Source: Candidatus Woesearchaeota archaeon
Lineage (GTDB): Archaea > Nanobdellota > Nanobdellia > Woesearchaeales > SKGA01
DNA: 43,356 nucleotides
Direction of reading: 5' to 3'
NCBI GenBank assembly: GCA_016926395.1
Contig: JAFGOT010000017.1
Span: forward strand, 1 to 43,356
Shown: in pieces, positions 1 to 6,092 of the stretch
How positions within the stretch are numbered: the first letter of the stretch is position 1
Layout of the letters: each line of letters begins with the position of its first letter
Made by a program: the position numbers and the translations under genes
The notes under the pieces: generated by a model
What the model saw: only the letters and a program-made list of their open reading frames with translations
Database searches by the model: none
What the model was told of the DNA's origin: nothing

Positions 1-3
1 AAC

Positions 4-37
4 ATTAAAAAAAATATAAAATTAAAAAAAATATAAA
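4..37. repeat. Perfect 17-bp tandem duplication, A-rich
   Basis: The unit ATTAAAAAAAATATAAA occurs twice head to tail (4-20 and 21-37). It lies beyond the 3' end of the first gene and is probably simple-sequence slippage. No function is visible. Confidence 0.6.
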
Positions 38-42
38 CTAAA

Positions 43-76
43 AAGTGAATTCTCAATTAAAAAAAGAGAACCACTT
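43..76 (-). terminator. Stem-loop after the DHH nuclease gene
   Basis: AAGTG (43-47) and TTCTC (50-54) pair with GAGAA (66-70) and CACTT (72-76), giving a two-part stem with an A-rich loop. It lies 17 bases past the stop codon of the minus-strand gene at 93-1661 and is followed by T-rich sequence in the direction of transcription, so a 3'-end or terminator role is likely. Confidence 0.4.
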
Positions 77-92
77 CTTAAAAAAATGAAGA

Positions 93-1661
93 CTACAAAT
101 TTGAAATATATTCCTCAATCAATTTTAATACTTCAGGCATGGCAATTGGTAATGCTTTAACACTTCCAGCAACAGCATGTCCTCCTCCAGTCAAACGAGC
201 ATGAGGTAATTTTTCCTGAAGATAAGGAATTAATTTGTTAACATCAAACACTTCATTTTCTTGTTGTGCTCTAAATACAACAAATGCATCACTATAAACA
301 CAAGTAATAAGATTTTTTTCAATTTCAACAGCAGAATCATGAAGATTTATTGCCATCGCTCTTAATTGATAAAAATCACCTCTAAGAGTTGTTTTTTCAC
401 CATCTAAAAATTGAACTTTAAAATTACCTAGCTGTTTTGAAGTTGAATAATGCTTAACTAATCCTTTAATTTGAGCACGATCTTCTTCTAATAAAGGAAT
501 GTAAAGATTCCTTAATTCATCAAGTTTATCTCCTCTTAAAAAAGATAATAATGCAGATGTCGGTAAATTCATTTTAGTTTGATATATCTCATAGTCACCA
601 ACAAGACAAAGTTCTTCGTAATAGTCTCTAGTTGTATTAAGTTGAGATATTAATTGATTAACCTCAGGACCATCACATCTGTCAGAAACACCGCCAAGTA
701 AGGCAGGGTGTTTGTTTGGTTCTTTAAACTCATTAATCAAATTAGCAAGTTCGTATGAAAGTAAAGATGCTGAAATATTTTCTTTAACACCAACTAAATG
801 AGGATTTACATGACCGACAGTTACATTACAGACAGCACTTTTTCCATGTTCATCTAAAGGTCCTGGCTCATGATGATCAATTACAGCAACATCAGCACCA
901 AAAAGTTTTACTTTGTTGATTGCAACGATATCTTGAGTGGATGAACCATTATCAACTAACAAAACCAAAGGAGGTTTAGTGTCTGCCCGGTCCATATTCT
1001 GTAAGAATATAGATATATCCTTAGTAGCATCAATAATATCATAATAAGGAGTCCTTGAAGGATATCTTGTTAGAAAATTAGCCATAAACTTAACTAAAGG
1101 ATAGTGTTTTTTTATTAAAGGCTCAATTGCATCTTCCAAAATAAGACCAGAAGTAAAACCATCAATATCATTGTGATGACTTATAACTATTGGTCTGTGT
1201 TCAATCACGGCTTGCCTAATTAAAGTTGCAACGTGTTGCAATTTTTCTTTCATAGCATTAAAAGCAGGAGTATCAAACAATAATTTAGTATTAACAGGTT
1301 TAAATTGAGATAATTTTCTAATATTTAATCCTGCTTTGAATTTAGTTTCTTGATCGGATGAAATTTGTCTAATATCTTCTAATTTACCCTGAAGGTCACC
1401 TTCATAATGTTGCCTTTTAAAGCTAAACAAAGCAACAGAACCTTTGTTAATTTCAGGATGAGCTATTGAACCTGGAATAAATTTTACTAATTTAAAATCT
1501 TGTTCTCCATCATCTATTGTGAAAATGTTAAGACCTTGTTCAGTTCTAAAAACATCTTTAACGTAAGCTATGAGTTCATAAGTTAAACCATGAACATCTG
1601 AGTTTTTCATCTCTTCAATTGTTTCTACACGCAAAATTGCGTTTTCGTTATTTGTATTCAT
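93..1661 (-). CDS. DHH/DHHA1 phosphoesterase with N-terminal OB-fold (RecJ-like nuclease)
   Basis: Predicted single-strand nuclease or phosphodiesterase of the archaeal RecJ-like group. The N-terminal ~110 residues resemble an OB/S1 nucleic-acid-binding fold. The DHH domain follows, with HHNDIDG near residue 163 and the metal-binding VIDHHEPG near 260. A C-terminal DHHA1 domain carries TGGGHAVAGS near 490. The layout resembles archaeal COG1107 proteins without their N-terminal zinc finger (family knowledge). The ATG is preceded by AAGAGGTATAAA, a good ribosome binding site, with a TATA box about 45 bp upstream. A second DHH protein (GAN type) is at 35946-37325, so the two probably differ in substrate. 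Catalytic residues look intact. RNA versus DNA preference cannot be read from sequence. Confidence 0.85.
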   Translation of the reverse strand: MNTNNENAILRVETIEEMKNSDVHGLTYELIAYVKDVFRTEQGLNIFTIDDGEQDFKLVKFIPGSIAHPEINKGSVALFSFKRQHYEGDLQGKLEDIRQISSDQETKFKAGLNIRKLSQFKPVNTKLLFDTPAFNAMKEKLQHVATLIRQAVIEHRPIVISHHNDIDGFTSGLILEDAIEPLIKKHYPLVKFMANFLTRYPSRTPYYDIIDATKDISIFLQNMDRADTKPPLVLLVDNGSSTQDIVAINKVKLFGADVAVIDHHEPGPLDEHGKSAVCNVTVGHVNPHLVGVKENISASLLSYELANLINEFKEPNKHPALLGGVSDRCDGPEVNQLISQLNTTRDYYEELCLVGDYEIYQTKMNLPTSALLSFLRGDKLDELRNLYIPLLEEDRAQIKGLVKHYSTSKQLGNFKVQFLDGEKTTLRGDFYQLRAMAINLHDSAVEIEKNLITCVYSDAFVVFRAQQENEVFDVNKLIPYLQEKLPHARLTGGGHAVAGSVKALPIAMPEVLKLIEEYISNL

Positions 1662-1696
1662 TTTATACCTCTTAGTATAACATTTGCACTTTAAGA

Positions 1697-1710
1697 CTAT
1701 TTATACATTA
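1697..1710 (-). promoter_or_regulatory. TATA box for the DHH nuclease gene
   Basis: On the minus strand this reads TAATGTATAAATAG, about 36-49 bp before the ATG at 1661. It leaves a short leader that includes the GAGGT ribosome binding site. Confidence 0.5.
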
Positions 1711-1929
1711 CGAGTTTTTATTTAGAAAGAATTCGAGTTGTCTTATTTTGCAAATTTATCTCATATATTTTTTATTAATCTTAAATGTATAATCTGTTTT
1801 TTCTTTCTTTCAAAGGATATAAAGAATAAATGGTTTATAAATTTTACCTAAGATGATTTCAAAGCTAAGAAACGCCACAACAATAAAATTCAATAAATAC
1901 AACCCGTTAGAAAAATAATTGATAAAAAC

Positions 1930-2196
1930 CTAATAAACCCAAGCACTATGACCAACATGAATAAGCAAATCAACCTTTAATCTTTCGACTTCTAAAGGCA
2001 AATCACATGCACCAAAATTACTTCCAGACCAAATCAAAACCTTAATTTCTGGAAATTTAGAATTAATAGCATCAACAATATCTTTAGCATTTGGTTTTAG
2101 ACCATCAGGTAGTTGAATACAAACACGTTTAGGTCGAGATTCTTCAATCTTAGCAAGAATTCGGTCAATTTCCAAATTGTAAATATCTAATGCCAT
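1930..2196 (-). pseudogene. dph2: Dph2 N-terminal fragment (diphthamide synthesis), truncated
   Basis: The 88 codons match the first domain of archaeal Dph2, the radical-SAM-like [4Fe-4S] enzyme that starts diphthamide formation on EF-2. Recognisable are RVCIQLPDGLKP near residue 24 and SNFGACDLPLEVERL near 59, with the first cluster cysteine, then a VDLLIHVGHSA block. Full Dph2 is over 300 residues and supplies three cluster cysteines from three domains; here a TAG ends the frame after the first domain. Reading past the TAG gives about 34 more codons to a TGA with no resemblance to domain 2. No remainder is visible downstream to 1662. Probably a remnant; a one-domain or split protein is the alternative. 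The partner dphB (14134-14958) is intact. Confidence 0.6.
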
Positions 2197-2266
2197 ATTT
2201 GTTCAAAAATATCATTTGTTTAAAATAATTATGAAAAGAATAAAAAAAATAAAAATAAAAGAAGAT

Positions 2267-3211
2267 TTATTCTTCTTTTTTTGGTTCGTCATCAGATTCT
2301 TCGTCAGATTCTTCGTCATCAGCAACGCCAGACTCTTCTAAGTCTTCTTCTGCTTCTTCATCAAAGTCTTCAGAATTTTCATCTTCTTCTTCAGTTGCGT
2401 TTGGAAGTTCTTCAGATTCTTTATCATCAGCAACAGATTCAGATTCAGAAAAATCAGAATCATCAACATCTTCAGTTAATTCATCAACTGCTTTATCTTC
2501 TGCATCTTCTTGAGTAACATCAGCGTCAGTTTCGGATTTTTCATCTTCAACTGCATGAGCTACACCTTTGTCTTTCTTTCGAATAACAACTTTTTCAGAA
2601 ACAACTTCTTTGTCAGTTACGACAATGTCGGTATTTTCTAGAAGTTTAACTGCTTTTAGGTCTACACCTCGAATAGGGAAGATTTTACCACAAGCATCTT
2701 TGACAGTTTTTTGGATTTTACCATCACTAACTTCTTTAAAGATTTCTTCAACAGTTTTAGTAAAAGCGTATTCTCGAATTAATCTTCTTGCTTCAAGTCT
2801 TAGAGCAGACTGAACTGAATTAGTACCATGATTATTAGTAATAATAATCGGCTTGAATCGAAGAATTTTTTTATCACTAGTTTTAGCAAGGAAAGAATCT
2901 GAAACTTTATCTCGTCCTCGTCTTACCAAACGTTTAACAGCAGCATTAATCAAACTATAACCAACAGTTTCTGTTTGACCTTTACCTTCAACAACACTAG
3001 TAACTTTAAATTGAACGTTAACACTTTGTTTTCGCATACTTCTAGTTATAGTGGAAAGATTTGAAGTAATATACTTACCATTTAATTCTTCAGCTTCACT
3101 TACATAGGATTCACCAAGCATTACTTCACCAAATGATTTTGGAGCGTAAATAGGGAACCACTTTTTCTTCTTAACTTTTGCAACTACAGTTTTTCTTTTT
3201 TTTGGAGCCAT
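2267..3211 (-). CDS. rps3ae: Ribosomal protein eS1 (S3Ae) with long acidic C-terminal tail
   Basis: Small-subunit protein eS1, near the mRNA exit region. The basic N-terminus MAPKKRKTVV, the WFPIYAPKSFGEVMLGES segment and the RFKPIIITNNHGTNSVQSALRLEARR region are diagnostic. The family core ends near residue 205. It is followed by about 100 residues dominated by Asp and Glu, which the usual ~200-residue archaeal protein lacks. The start follows TAGGTGAATAAAT, a GGTGA ribosome binding site lying in the 10-base gap after the eL41 stop, so the two genes are one operon. The tail may be a solvent-exposed, salt- or cation-related extension (inference). Confidence 0.93.
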   Translation of the reverse strand: MAPKKRKTVVAKVKKKKWFPIYAPKSFGEVMLGESYVSEAEELNGKYITSNLSTITRSMRKQSVNVQFKVTSVVEGKGQTETVGYSLINAAVKRLVRRGRDKVSDSFLAKTSDKKILRFKPIIITNNHGTNSVQSALRLEARRLIREYAFTKTVEEIFKEVSDGKIQKTVKDACGKIFPIRGVDLKAVKLLENTDIVVTDKEVVSEKVVIRKKDKGVAHAVEDEKSETDADVTQEDAEDKAVDELTEDVDDSDFSESESVADDKESEELPNATEEEDENSEDFDEEAEEDLEESGVADDEESDEESDDEPKKEE

Positions 3212-3221
3212 ATTTATTCAC

Positions 3222-3323
3222 CTATCTTTGGTTTCGCTTACGCTTTTCCTTCTTCATACGTTTTCGTTGCCACTTCCAACGCATTTGACCTTTCTTTTTC
3301 CAACGTCGACTTGATCGTTTCAT
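3222..3323 (-). CDS. rpl41e: Ribosomal protein eL41, 33 residues
   Basis: A tiny, extremely basic ORF. The C-terminal 20 residues, MRWKWQRKRMKKEKRKRNQR, match the eL41 pattern of alternating Arg/Lys with W-x-K-x-R-M (family knowledge: about 25 residues in eukaryotes and some archaea, a single helix at the subunit interface). Thirteen extra residues precede that core, and the internal ATG at residue 14 could be an alternative start. The upstream ATG has GAGGAAAATTAA before it, a usable ribosome binding site that is part of a doubled TTTCGAGGAAA. It is immediately upstream of eS1, which supports a ribosomal role. It is easily missed because it is so short. Confidence 0.8.
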   Translation of the reverse strand: MKRSSRRWKKKGQMRWKWQRKRMKKEKRKRNQR

Positions 3324-3359
3324 TTAATTTTCCTCGAAATTTCCTCGAAAATTTAATGG

Positions 3360-3389
3360 AACCTCAAAAAACATTGTTTTTTGTTGGTT
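3360..3389. repeat. CAAAAA-type palindrome, copy 1
   Basis: CAAAAAAC, loop ATT, GTTTTTTG, flanked by AACC and GGTT that extend the stem after a short asymmetric gap. It lies 37 bp upstream of eL41, between it and tRNA-Glu. It shares its design (CC, CAAAAA, short loop, TTTTTG, A, GG) with copies at 4678-4705 and 35919-35944. Confidence 0.6.
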
Positions 3390-3524
3390 TCATTTAGTTC
3401 GTCGGTAATTTGCCTTTTTATTCAAATTAGTATATCTGGAGAAATAAGAGTAGTAATTTGTGAAGCAAACCACAATTAATACGCTTCTGATCTCTTCCTT
3501 CGCACAATAAAAAATAACGCTTAA

Positions 3525-3537
3525 GGGGAATTTCCCC
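3525..3537 (-). terminator. GGGG/CCCC hairpin behind tRNA-Glu
   Basis: GGGGAATTTCCCC can fold into a short GC hairpin about 10 bases after the tRNA-Glu 3' end. It stands out in very AT-rich surroundings and may mark the 3' trailer or termination site. Confidence 0.3.
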
Positions 3538-3547
3538 GAAAGCTGAA

Positions 3548-3622
3548 TGCTCCGGCCGGGATTTGAACCCGAGTCCTCGGATCGAAAATCCGAGATGATT
3601 GGCCGGACTACACCACCGGAGC
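3548..3622 (-). tRNA. trnE: tRNA-Glu (UUC)
   Basis: The minus strand folds as a cloverleaf: acceptor GCTCCGG with CCGGAGC plus discriminator A, and T-arm CGGGTTCAAATCCCG. The anticodon stem TCGGA/TCCGA encloses the loop TTTTCGA, so the anticodon is TTC (Glu). There is no intron, and CCA is not encoded (TTC follows). Confidence 0.95.
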
Positions 3623-3841
3623 AAATATGTGTGCAAAGTACTCCAGAAAGCAACTGCTTCTTGTATACTTTAACTGACAAACTACTTCATCAGCAGGTCT
3701 AGGAAATAATATTTCATTTAAAAAGGTATTGTTTTATCACAAAACCAGCTAGAAGGCCTAGAAAAGCAAAATATAAAAGGTAGAAACAAAATAAAATAGC
3801 AATAAAAAGAGACTTGAGTTATAAAATATAGGGACTAAAAC

Positions 3842-4423
3842 ATGCAATTTAAAACAGAAAGAGCAATTTCTAAAGATTATATACCTAACAAGATTCTAAC
3901 ATATATTGCTAGTGATGAAGGAAGACTTCTTGAAATAAAAGCAATAGGTGAAACAGAAATAGGCCTAAATCTTAAGACAATGTGGTATATACCATATAAT
4001 ATTTCAACAATAGTGAATTGTTACAATACAATAATCAGTGAGATTGACACATTTTCAAATATTAATTATGAAGTTGCAATTGGAAGTCAAGGAAAAAGGA
4101 AAAACAAACGAGAAGAAAGAAAAATACCCTTTTCCAGACTTGATAAAGTCATCCATCCTTTAATACTAGCGAGACCAAAAGATATTGCACTTGGAATAAA
4201 TTCCAATTATGGATCATTTTGGCTTGAAGGAGATAATATACAAGAAGGAGCAGATTTTATTGAAATTGTAAGTCCATTTAATCTAGCAAAACTCATTAGT
4301 CAATTACTTAGAAAAACAAATATCATAACAACTTCTCAAAGACAAGATATGGAAACAATCCTTGACTTATCATACGACTATTACCTAAATGAAGATAGAA
4401 ACAAAATGTTTTTAATGAAATAA
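3842..4423 (+). CDS. Hypothetical protein, 193 residues
   Basis: Not recognised. It is a soluble, Ile- and Asn-rich protein with a basic stretch (GKRKNKREERK, residues 85-95). No signal peptide, membrane segment or metal motif is visible. The start is supported by a TATA-like GTTATAAAATATA at about 3815-3827, roughly 22 bp upstream, which suggests a nearly leaderless transcript. It sits alone between tRNA-Glu and tRNA-Gly on the opposite strand, and its stop codon is only 8 bases before the copied 3' end of tRNA-Gly (4431). Location beside tRNA genes with tail duplications hints at an acquired gene, but base composition is like the neighbours. Confidence 0.6.
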   Translation: MQFKTERAISKDYIPNKILTYIASDEGRLLEIKAIGETEIGLNLKTMWYIPYNISTIVNCYNTIISEIDTFSNINYEVAIGSQGKRKNKREERKIPFSRLDKVIHPLILARPKDIALGINSNYGSFWLEGDNIQEGADFIEIVSPFNLAKLISQLLRKTNIITTSQRQDMETILDLSYDYYLNEDRNKMFLMK

Positions 4424-4430
4424 GAAATGG

Positions 4431-4445
4431 TGCACCGAGCGGGAA
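4431..4445 (-). repeat. 15-bp copy of the tRNA-Gly 3' end
   Basis: TGCACCGAGCGGGAA is identical to 4490-4504, the discriminator, acceptor and first T-arm bases of tRNA-Gly. It lies 59 bp away on the 3' side of the gene. Such direct repeats are typical of integration or excision at tRNA 3' ends (known for mobile elements), but only 44 bp lie between the copies. Confidence 0.7.
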
Positions 4446-4471
4446 AGCAATAATCAAAGATTATTGGTCCC
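4441..4471. repeat. CAATAATC/GATTATTG palindrome, copy 2
   Basis: CAATAATCAAAGATTATTG (4448-4466) is a perfect 8-bp stem with an AAA loop. It is extended by GGGA (4441-4444) and TCCC (4468-4471). The 19-mer is identical to 15084-15102. It lies between tRNA-Gly and its tail copy. Confidence 0.7.
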
Positions 4472-4489
4472 TGTCATCGCATTAAAAAA

Positions 4490-4560
4490 TGCACCGAGCG
4501 GGAATCGAACCCGCGCCGAAGCCTTGGCAAGGCCCCATTGTACCATTCAACCATCGGTGC
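4490..4560 (-). tRNA. trnG: tRNA-Gly (GCC)
   Basis: Minus-strand cloverleaf: acceptor GCACCGA with TCGGTGC plus discriminator A, T-arm with GGTTCGATTCC, and anticodon loop TTGCCAA between GGGCC and GGCTT. The anticodon is GCC (Gly). No intron, and no encoded CCA. Its 3' end is copied at 4431-4445. Confidence 0.95.
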
Positions 4561-4615
4561 GTATAAACGTAAGTATTTATTATTCCTTTTTAAAGCTTAC
4601 GCGAAAAAACAAAAT

Positions 4616-4632
4616 GTGAGCCTGCGGGGATT
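4616..4632 (-). repeat. 17-bp copy of the tRNA-Ile 3' end
   Basis: GTGAGCCTGCGGGGATT is identical to 4730-4746, which covers one trailer base, the discriminator, acceptor strand and T-arm start of tRNA-Ile. It lies 114 bp beyond that gene's 3' end. This is the second tRNA in a row with a duplicated tail. Confidence 0.7.
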
Positions 4633-4678
4633 CAATTAGCTACAAATCTCAAACTTGTTTGTTAGAGTTGTCTAATTG
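4633..4678. repeat. Long imperfect inverted repeat in the tRNA-Ile trailer
   Basis: CAATTAG (4633-4639) pairs with CTAATTG (4672-4678). The inner parts ACAA/TTGT, TCTC/GAG and AAAC/GTTT also pair, with small mismatches. It begins right after the copied tRNA tail and could be an RNA hairpin or the palindromic body of a miniature element. Confidence 0.5.
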
Positions 4679-4705
4679 TCCCAAAAATCTTTGATTTTTG
4701 AGGAT
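4678..4705. repeat. CAAAAA-type palindrome, copy 3
   Basis: GTCC, CAAAAATC, loop TTT, GATTTTTG, unpaired A, GGAT. The same architecture, with a different loop, is found on the minus strand at 35919-35944. It lies between tRNA-Ile and its tail copy. Confidence 0.65.
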
Positions 4706-4730
4706 GTGAAAATACCCGAAGGTGAATAGG

Positions 4731-4840
4731 TGAGCCTGCGGGGATTTGAACCCCGGACCACCAGCTCTCTTCGAGCGAAGACTCTCATGCGAGTCAGCGT
4801 CATATAAGACTGGCGCTCCACCGGACTAAGCTACAGGCTC
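4731..4840 (-). tRNA. trnI: tRNA-Ile (UAU) with a 36-nt anticodon-loop intron
   Basis: The minus-strand acceptor GAGCCTG pairs with CAGGCTC plus discriminator A, and the T-arm is GGGGTTCAAATCCCC. The anticodon stem CCAGT/GCTGG encloses CTTATA, a 36-nt insert (4767-4802) and A. Removing the insert at canonical 37/38 gives the loop CTTATAA with anticodon TAT (4804-4806), and a 74-nt tRNA. Splice-site geometry fits a bulge-helix-bulge: C32, T33 and T34 pair with intron GAA/G near the 3' end (position 35 is an A-G mismatch), and three-base bulges surround both cuts. Family knowledge: most archaea read AUA with a tRNA-Ile(CAU) carrying agmatidine, whereas a few reduced archaea such as Nanoarchaeum use UAU. 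Confidence 0.85.
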
Positions 4841-4871
4841 GGTCAAAAGTTATTCTAGAGAGCCGCCATCG

Positions 4872-4882
4872 ATTTATAAAGG
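4872..4882 (-). promoter_or_regulatory. TATA box for tRNA-Ile
   Basis: The minus strand reads CCTTTATAAAT, 32-42 bp upstream of the tRNA 5' end, the expected distance for an archaeal promoter with a short 5' leader. Confidence 0.5.
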
Positions 4883-4897
4883 CAACGGTTAGCTAAA

Positions 4898-4910
4898 CTT
4901 TATAAATAAA
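4898..4910 (+). promoter_or_regulatory. TATA box for the UbiB-like gene
   Basis: CTTTATAAATAAA is centred about 26 bp before the ATG at 4930, predicting a leaderless transcript and supporting that start. Confidence 0.6.
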
Positions 4911-4929
4911 CTTTATTTAAAAACAATAT

Positions 4930-5805
4930 ATGAAAAGGGTTGAGCAAAGTTCTAGATTTAACGAAGTTGTTAAAGTATTCGAAAGATACGGTTTTGGACA
5001 TTTTTTTAATGGAAATAGAAAGATGTCTGAAAGTTTACAAGAAAATCCTGAAAAAAGATTGCAAAAAGCTCTTAAACATCTAGGAGGCGGATTCTTACTT
5101 GGAGGAATTTTTTTAGCACACAGAGTAGATTTGATTCCTAATAGTTATTGCAAAGAACTTAGCAGAATAAAAGACAATGGACCAGTCTATAAGTTCGAAT
5201 ATATTGAAAAAACAATAATAAAAGACTATAGTCGACCAGTAAATACTGTATTTGATAAGATGTGGGAAAAACCCGTTGAAAGCGACACATTAACTCAAAT
5301 TCACAAAGCAAAACTAACAAATGGAGAAATAGTTTTTGTTAAAGTAATAAAAGAAAAGGCGATCGAACAAGTAAAAGATGATATAATAATTGCAAAATAT
5401 TTGGCTGAAGAAAGTAATGACGATAGAATAAAAGAAGTGGTTAAAGAATTTTCTGAACATTTCAATAAAAAGAAAACACTTAGAGCAGAACAAACATTTT
5501 TAGAAAATAGTGCTCAAGCATATGGTAGCGATTATCTTCCAACACCAATAGAACACTTATGCACCGATAAAGTTTTGATGTTCACATTTCAAAAAAATAA
5601 AGTAAAAAGTAAAAATCAATACGCAAGCATACAAAAAGAAATTAAAACAATCAAAGGAGAAATTATCTTGCTAATAATAGGAATATTAACTACATTAATA
5701 ACCATCGGAATAAAAGGACACATAAAAAACATGGGAGGTTTAATTGGAATAACAATAATAATTGTTGCGCTAATGATAGGTATCCAATCTAAACTAAGAA
5801 AATGA
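4930..5805 (+). CDS. Degenerate UbiB/ABC1-type atypical kinase lacking the catalytic C-lobe
   Basis: Residues 40-230 follow the UbiB N-lobe: LGGGFLLGGIFLAHRVDLIPNSYCKEL aligns with the family's LG-x3-K-x-GQ-x-LS-x-R-x-DL-P stretch, then TQIHKAKLTNGEIVFVKVIK matches the Ala-rich-loop/nucleotide strand with its lysine. An E-x-A-like segment (LRAEQTFLENSAQAYG) follows. The hallmark KxGQ and Ala-rich loop are lost, and the HADxHPGN and DFG blocks are absent. Two membrane helices (about 243-285) end the protein, as in full UbiB of about 500 residues. It therefore looks like an internal deletion or pseudokinase that kept its membrane anchor. It overlaps the next gene by ATGA. Function unknown. Confidence 0.65.
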   Translation: MKRVEQSSRFNEVVKVFERYGFGHFFNGNRKMSESLQENPEKRLQKALKHLGGGFLLGGIFLAHRVDLIPNSYCKELSRIKDNGPVYKFEYIEKTIIKDYSRPVNTVFDKMWEKPVESDTLTQIHKAKLTNGEIVFVKVIKEKAIEQVKDDIIIAKYLAEESNDDRIKEVVKEFSEHFNKKKTLRAEQTFLENSAQAYGSDYLPTPIEHLCTDKVLMFTFQKNKVKSKNQYASIQKEIKTIKGEIILLIIGILTTLITIGIKGHIKNMGGLIGITIIIVALMIGIQSKLRK

Positions 5806-6089
5806 TTTTAATATATTTCTGGATTGCAATAATAATTTTTTCGGGTTGGGCAATTGCAAGATTTGCATACAATGCAATTTTAAAATCAGAAAAGGAATTA
5901 AGCCCAGAGCACATACATGTTAATGTCTGTCCCATTTGTGGAAGTTTAGAAACCACAACAACCGCAGAGAACACAACCCTAGGACTTAATTACAAATGTA
6001 AAAAATGCCTTTATGTTGGTACAATGCTTGAGATGAATTTGGTACAAGCAAAAAAATACGAAGAAATGAGAATAAAAAAAGAAAAATAA
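5802..6089 (+). CDS. Membrane-anchored zinc-ribbon protein
   Basis: 95 residues. One N-terminal membrane helix (about 2-22, ILIYFWIAIIIFSGWAIARF) precedes a soluble part with two CxxC knuckles, VCPICGS near residue 44 and YKCKKCLY near 65, a classic zinc ribbon. It overlaps the stop of the UbiB-like gene in ATGA, so it is translationally coupled to it. The pairing suggests a shared membrane role. Its exact job cannot be inferred. Confidence 0.7.
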   Translation: MILIYFWIAIIIFSGWAIARFAYNAILKSEKELSPEHIHVNVCPICGSLETTTTAENTTLGLNYKCKKCLYVGTMLEMNLVQAKKYEEMRIKKEK

Positions 6090-6092
6090 AAA

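Noticed and set aside
1830-1929. Readthrough of the dph2 TAG (pyrrolysine-style)
   Set aside because: The frame after TAG runs only about 34 codons to TGA and does not resemble Dph2 domain 2.
2281-2517. Plus-strand Leu/Gln/His-rich ORF
   Set aside because: It is the antisense of the acidic tail of eS1; composition reflects GAA/GAT-rich codons.
3390-3680. Minus-strand ORFs of 69 and 96 codons
   Set aside because: They run straight through tRNA-Glu and have no family similarity; they are open by chance.
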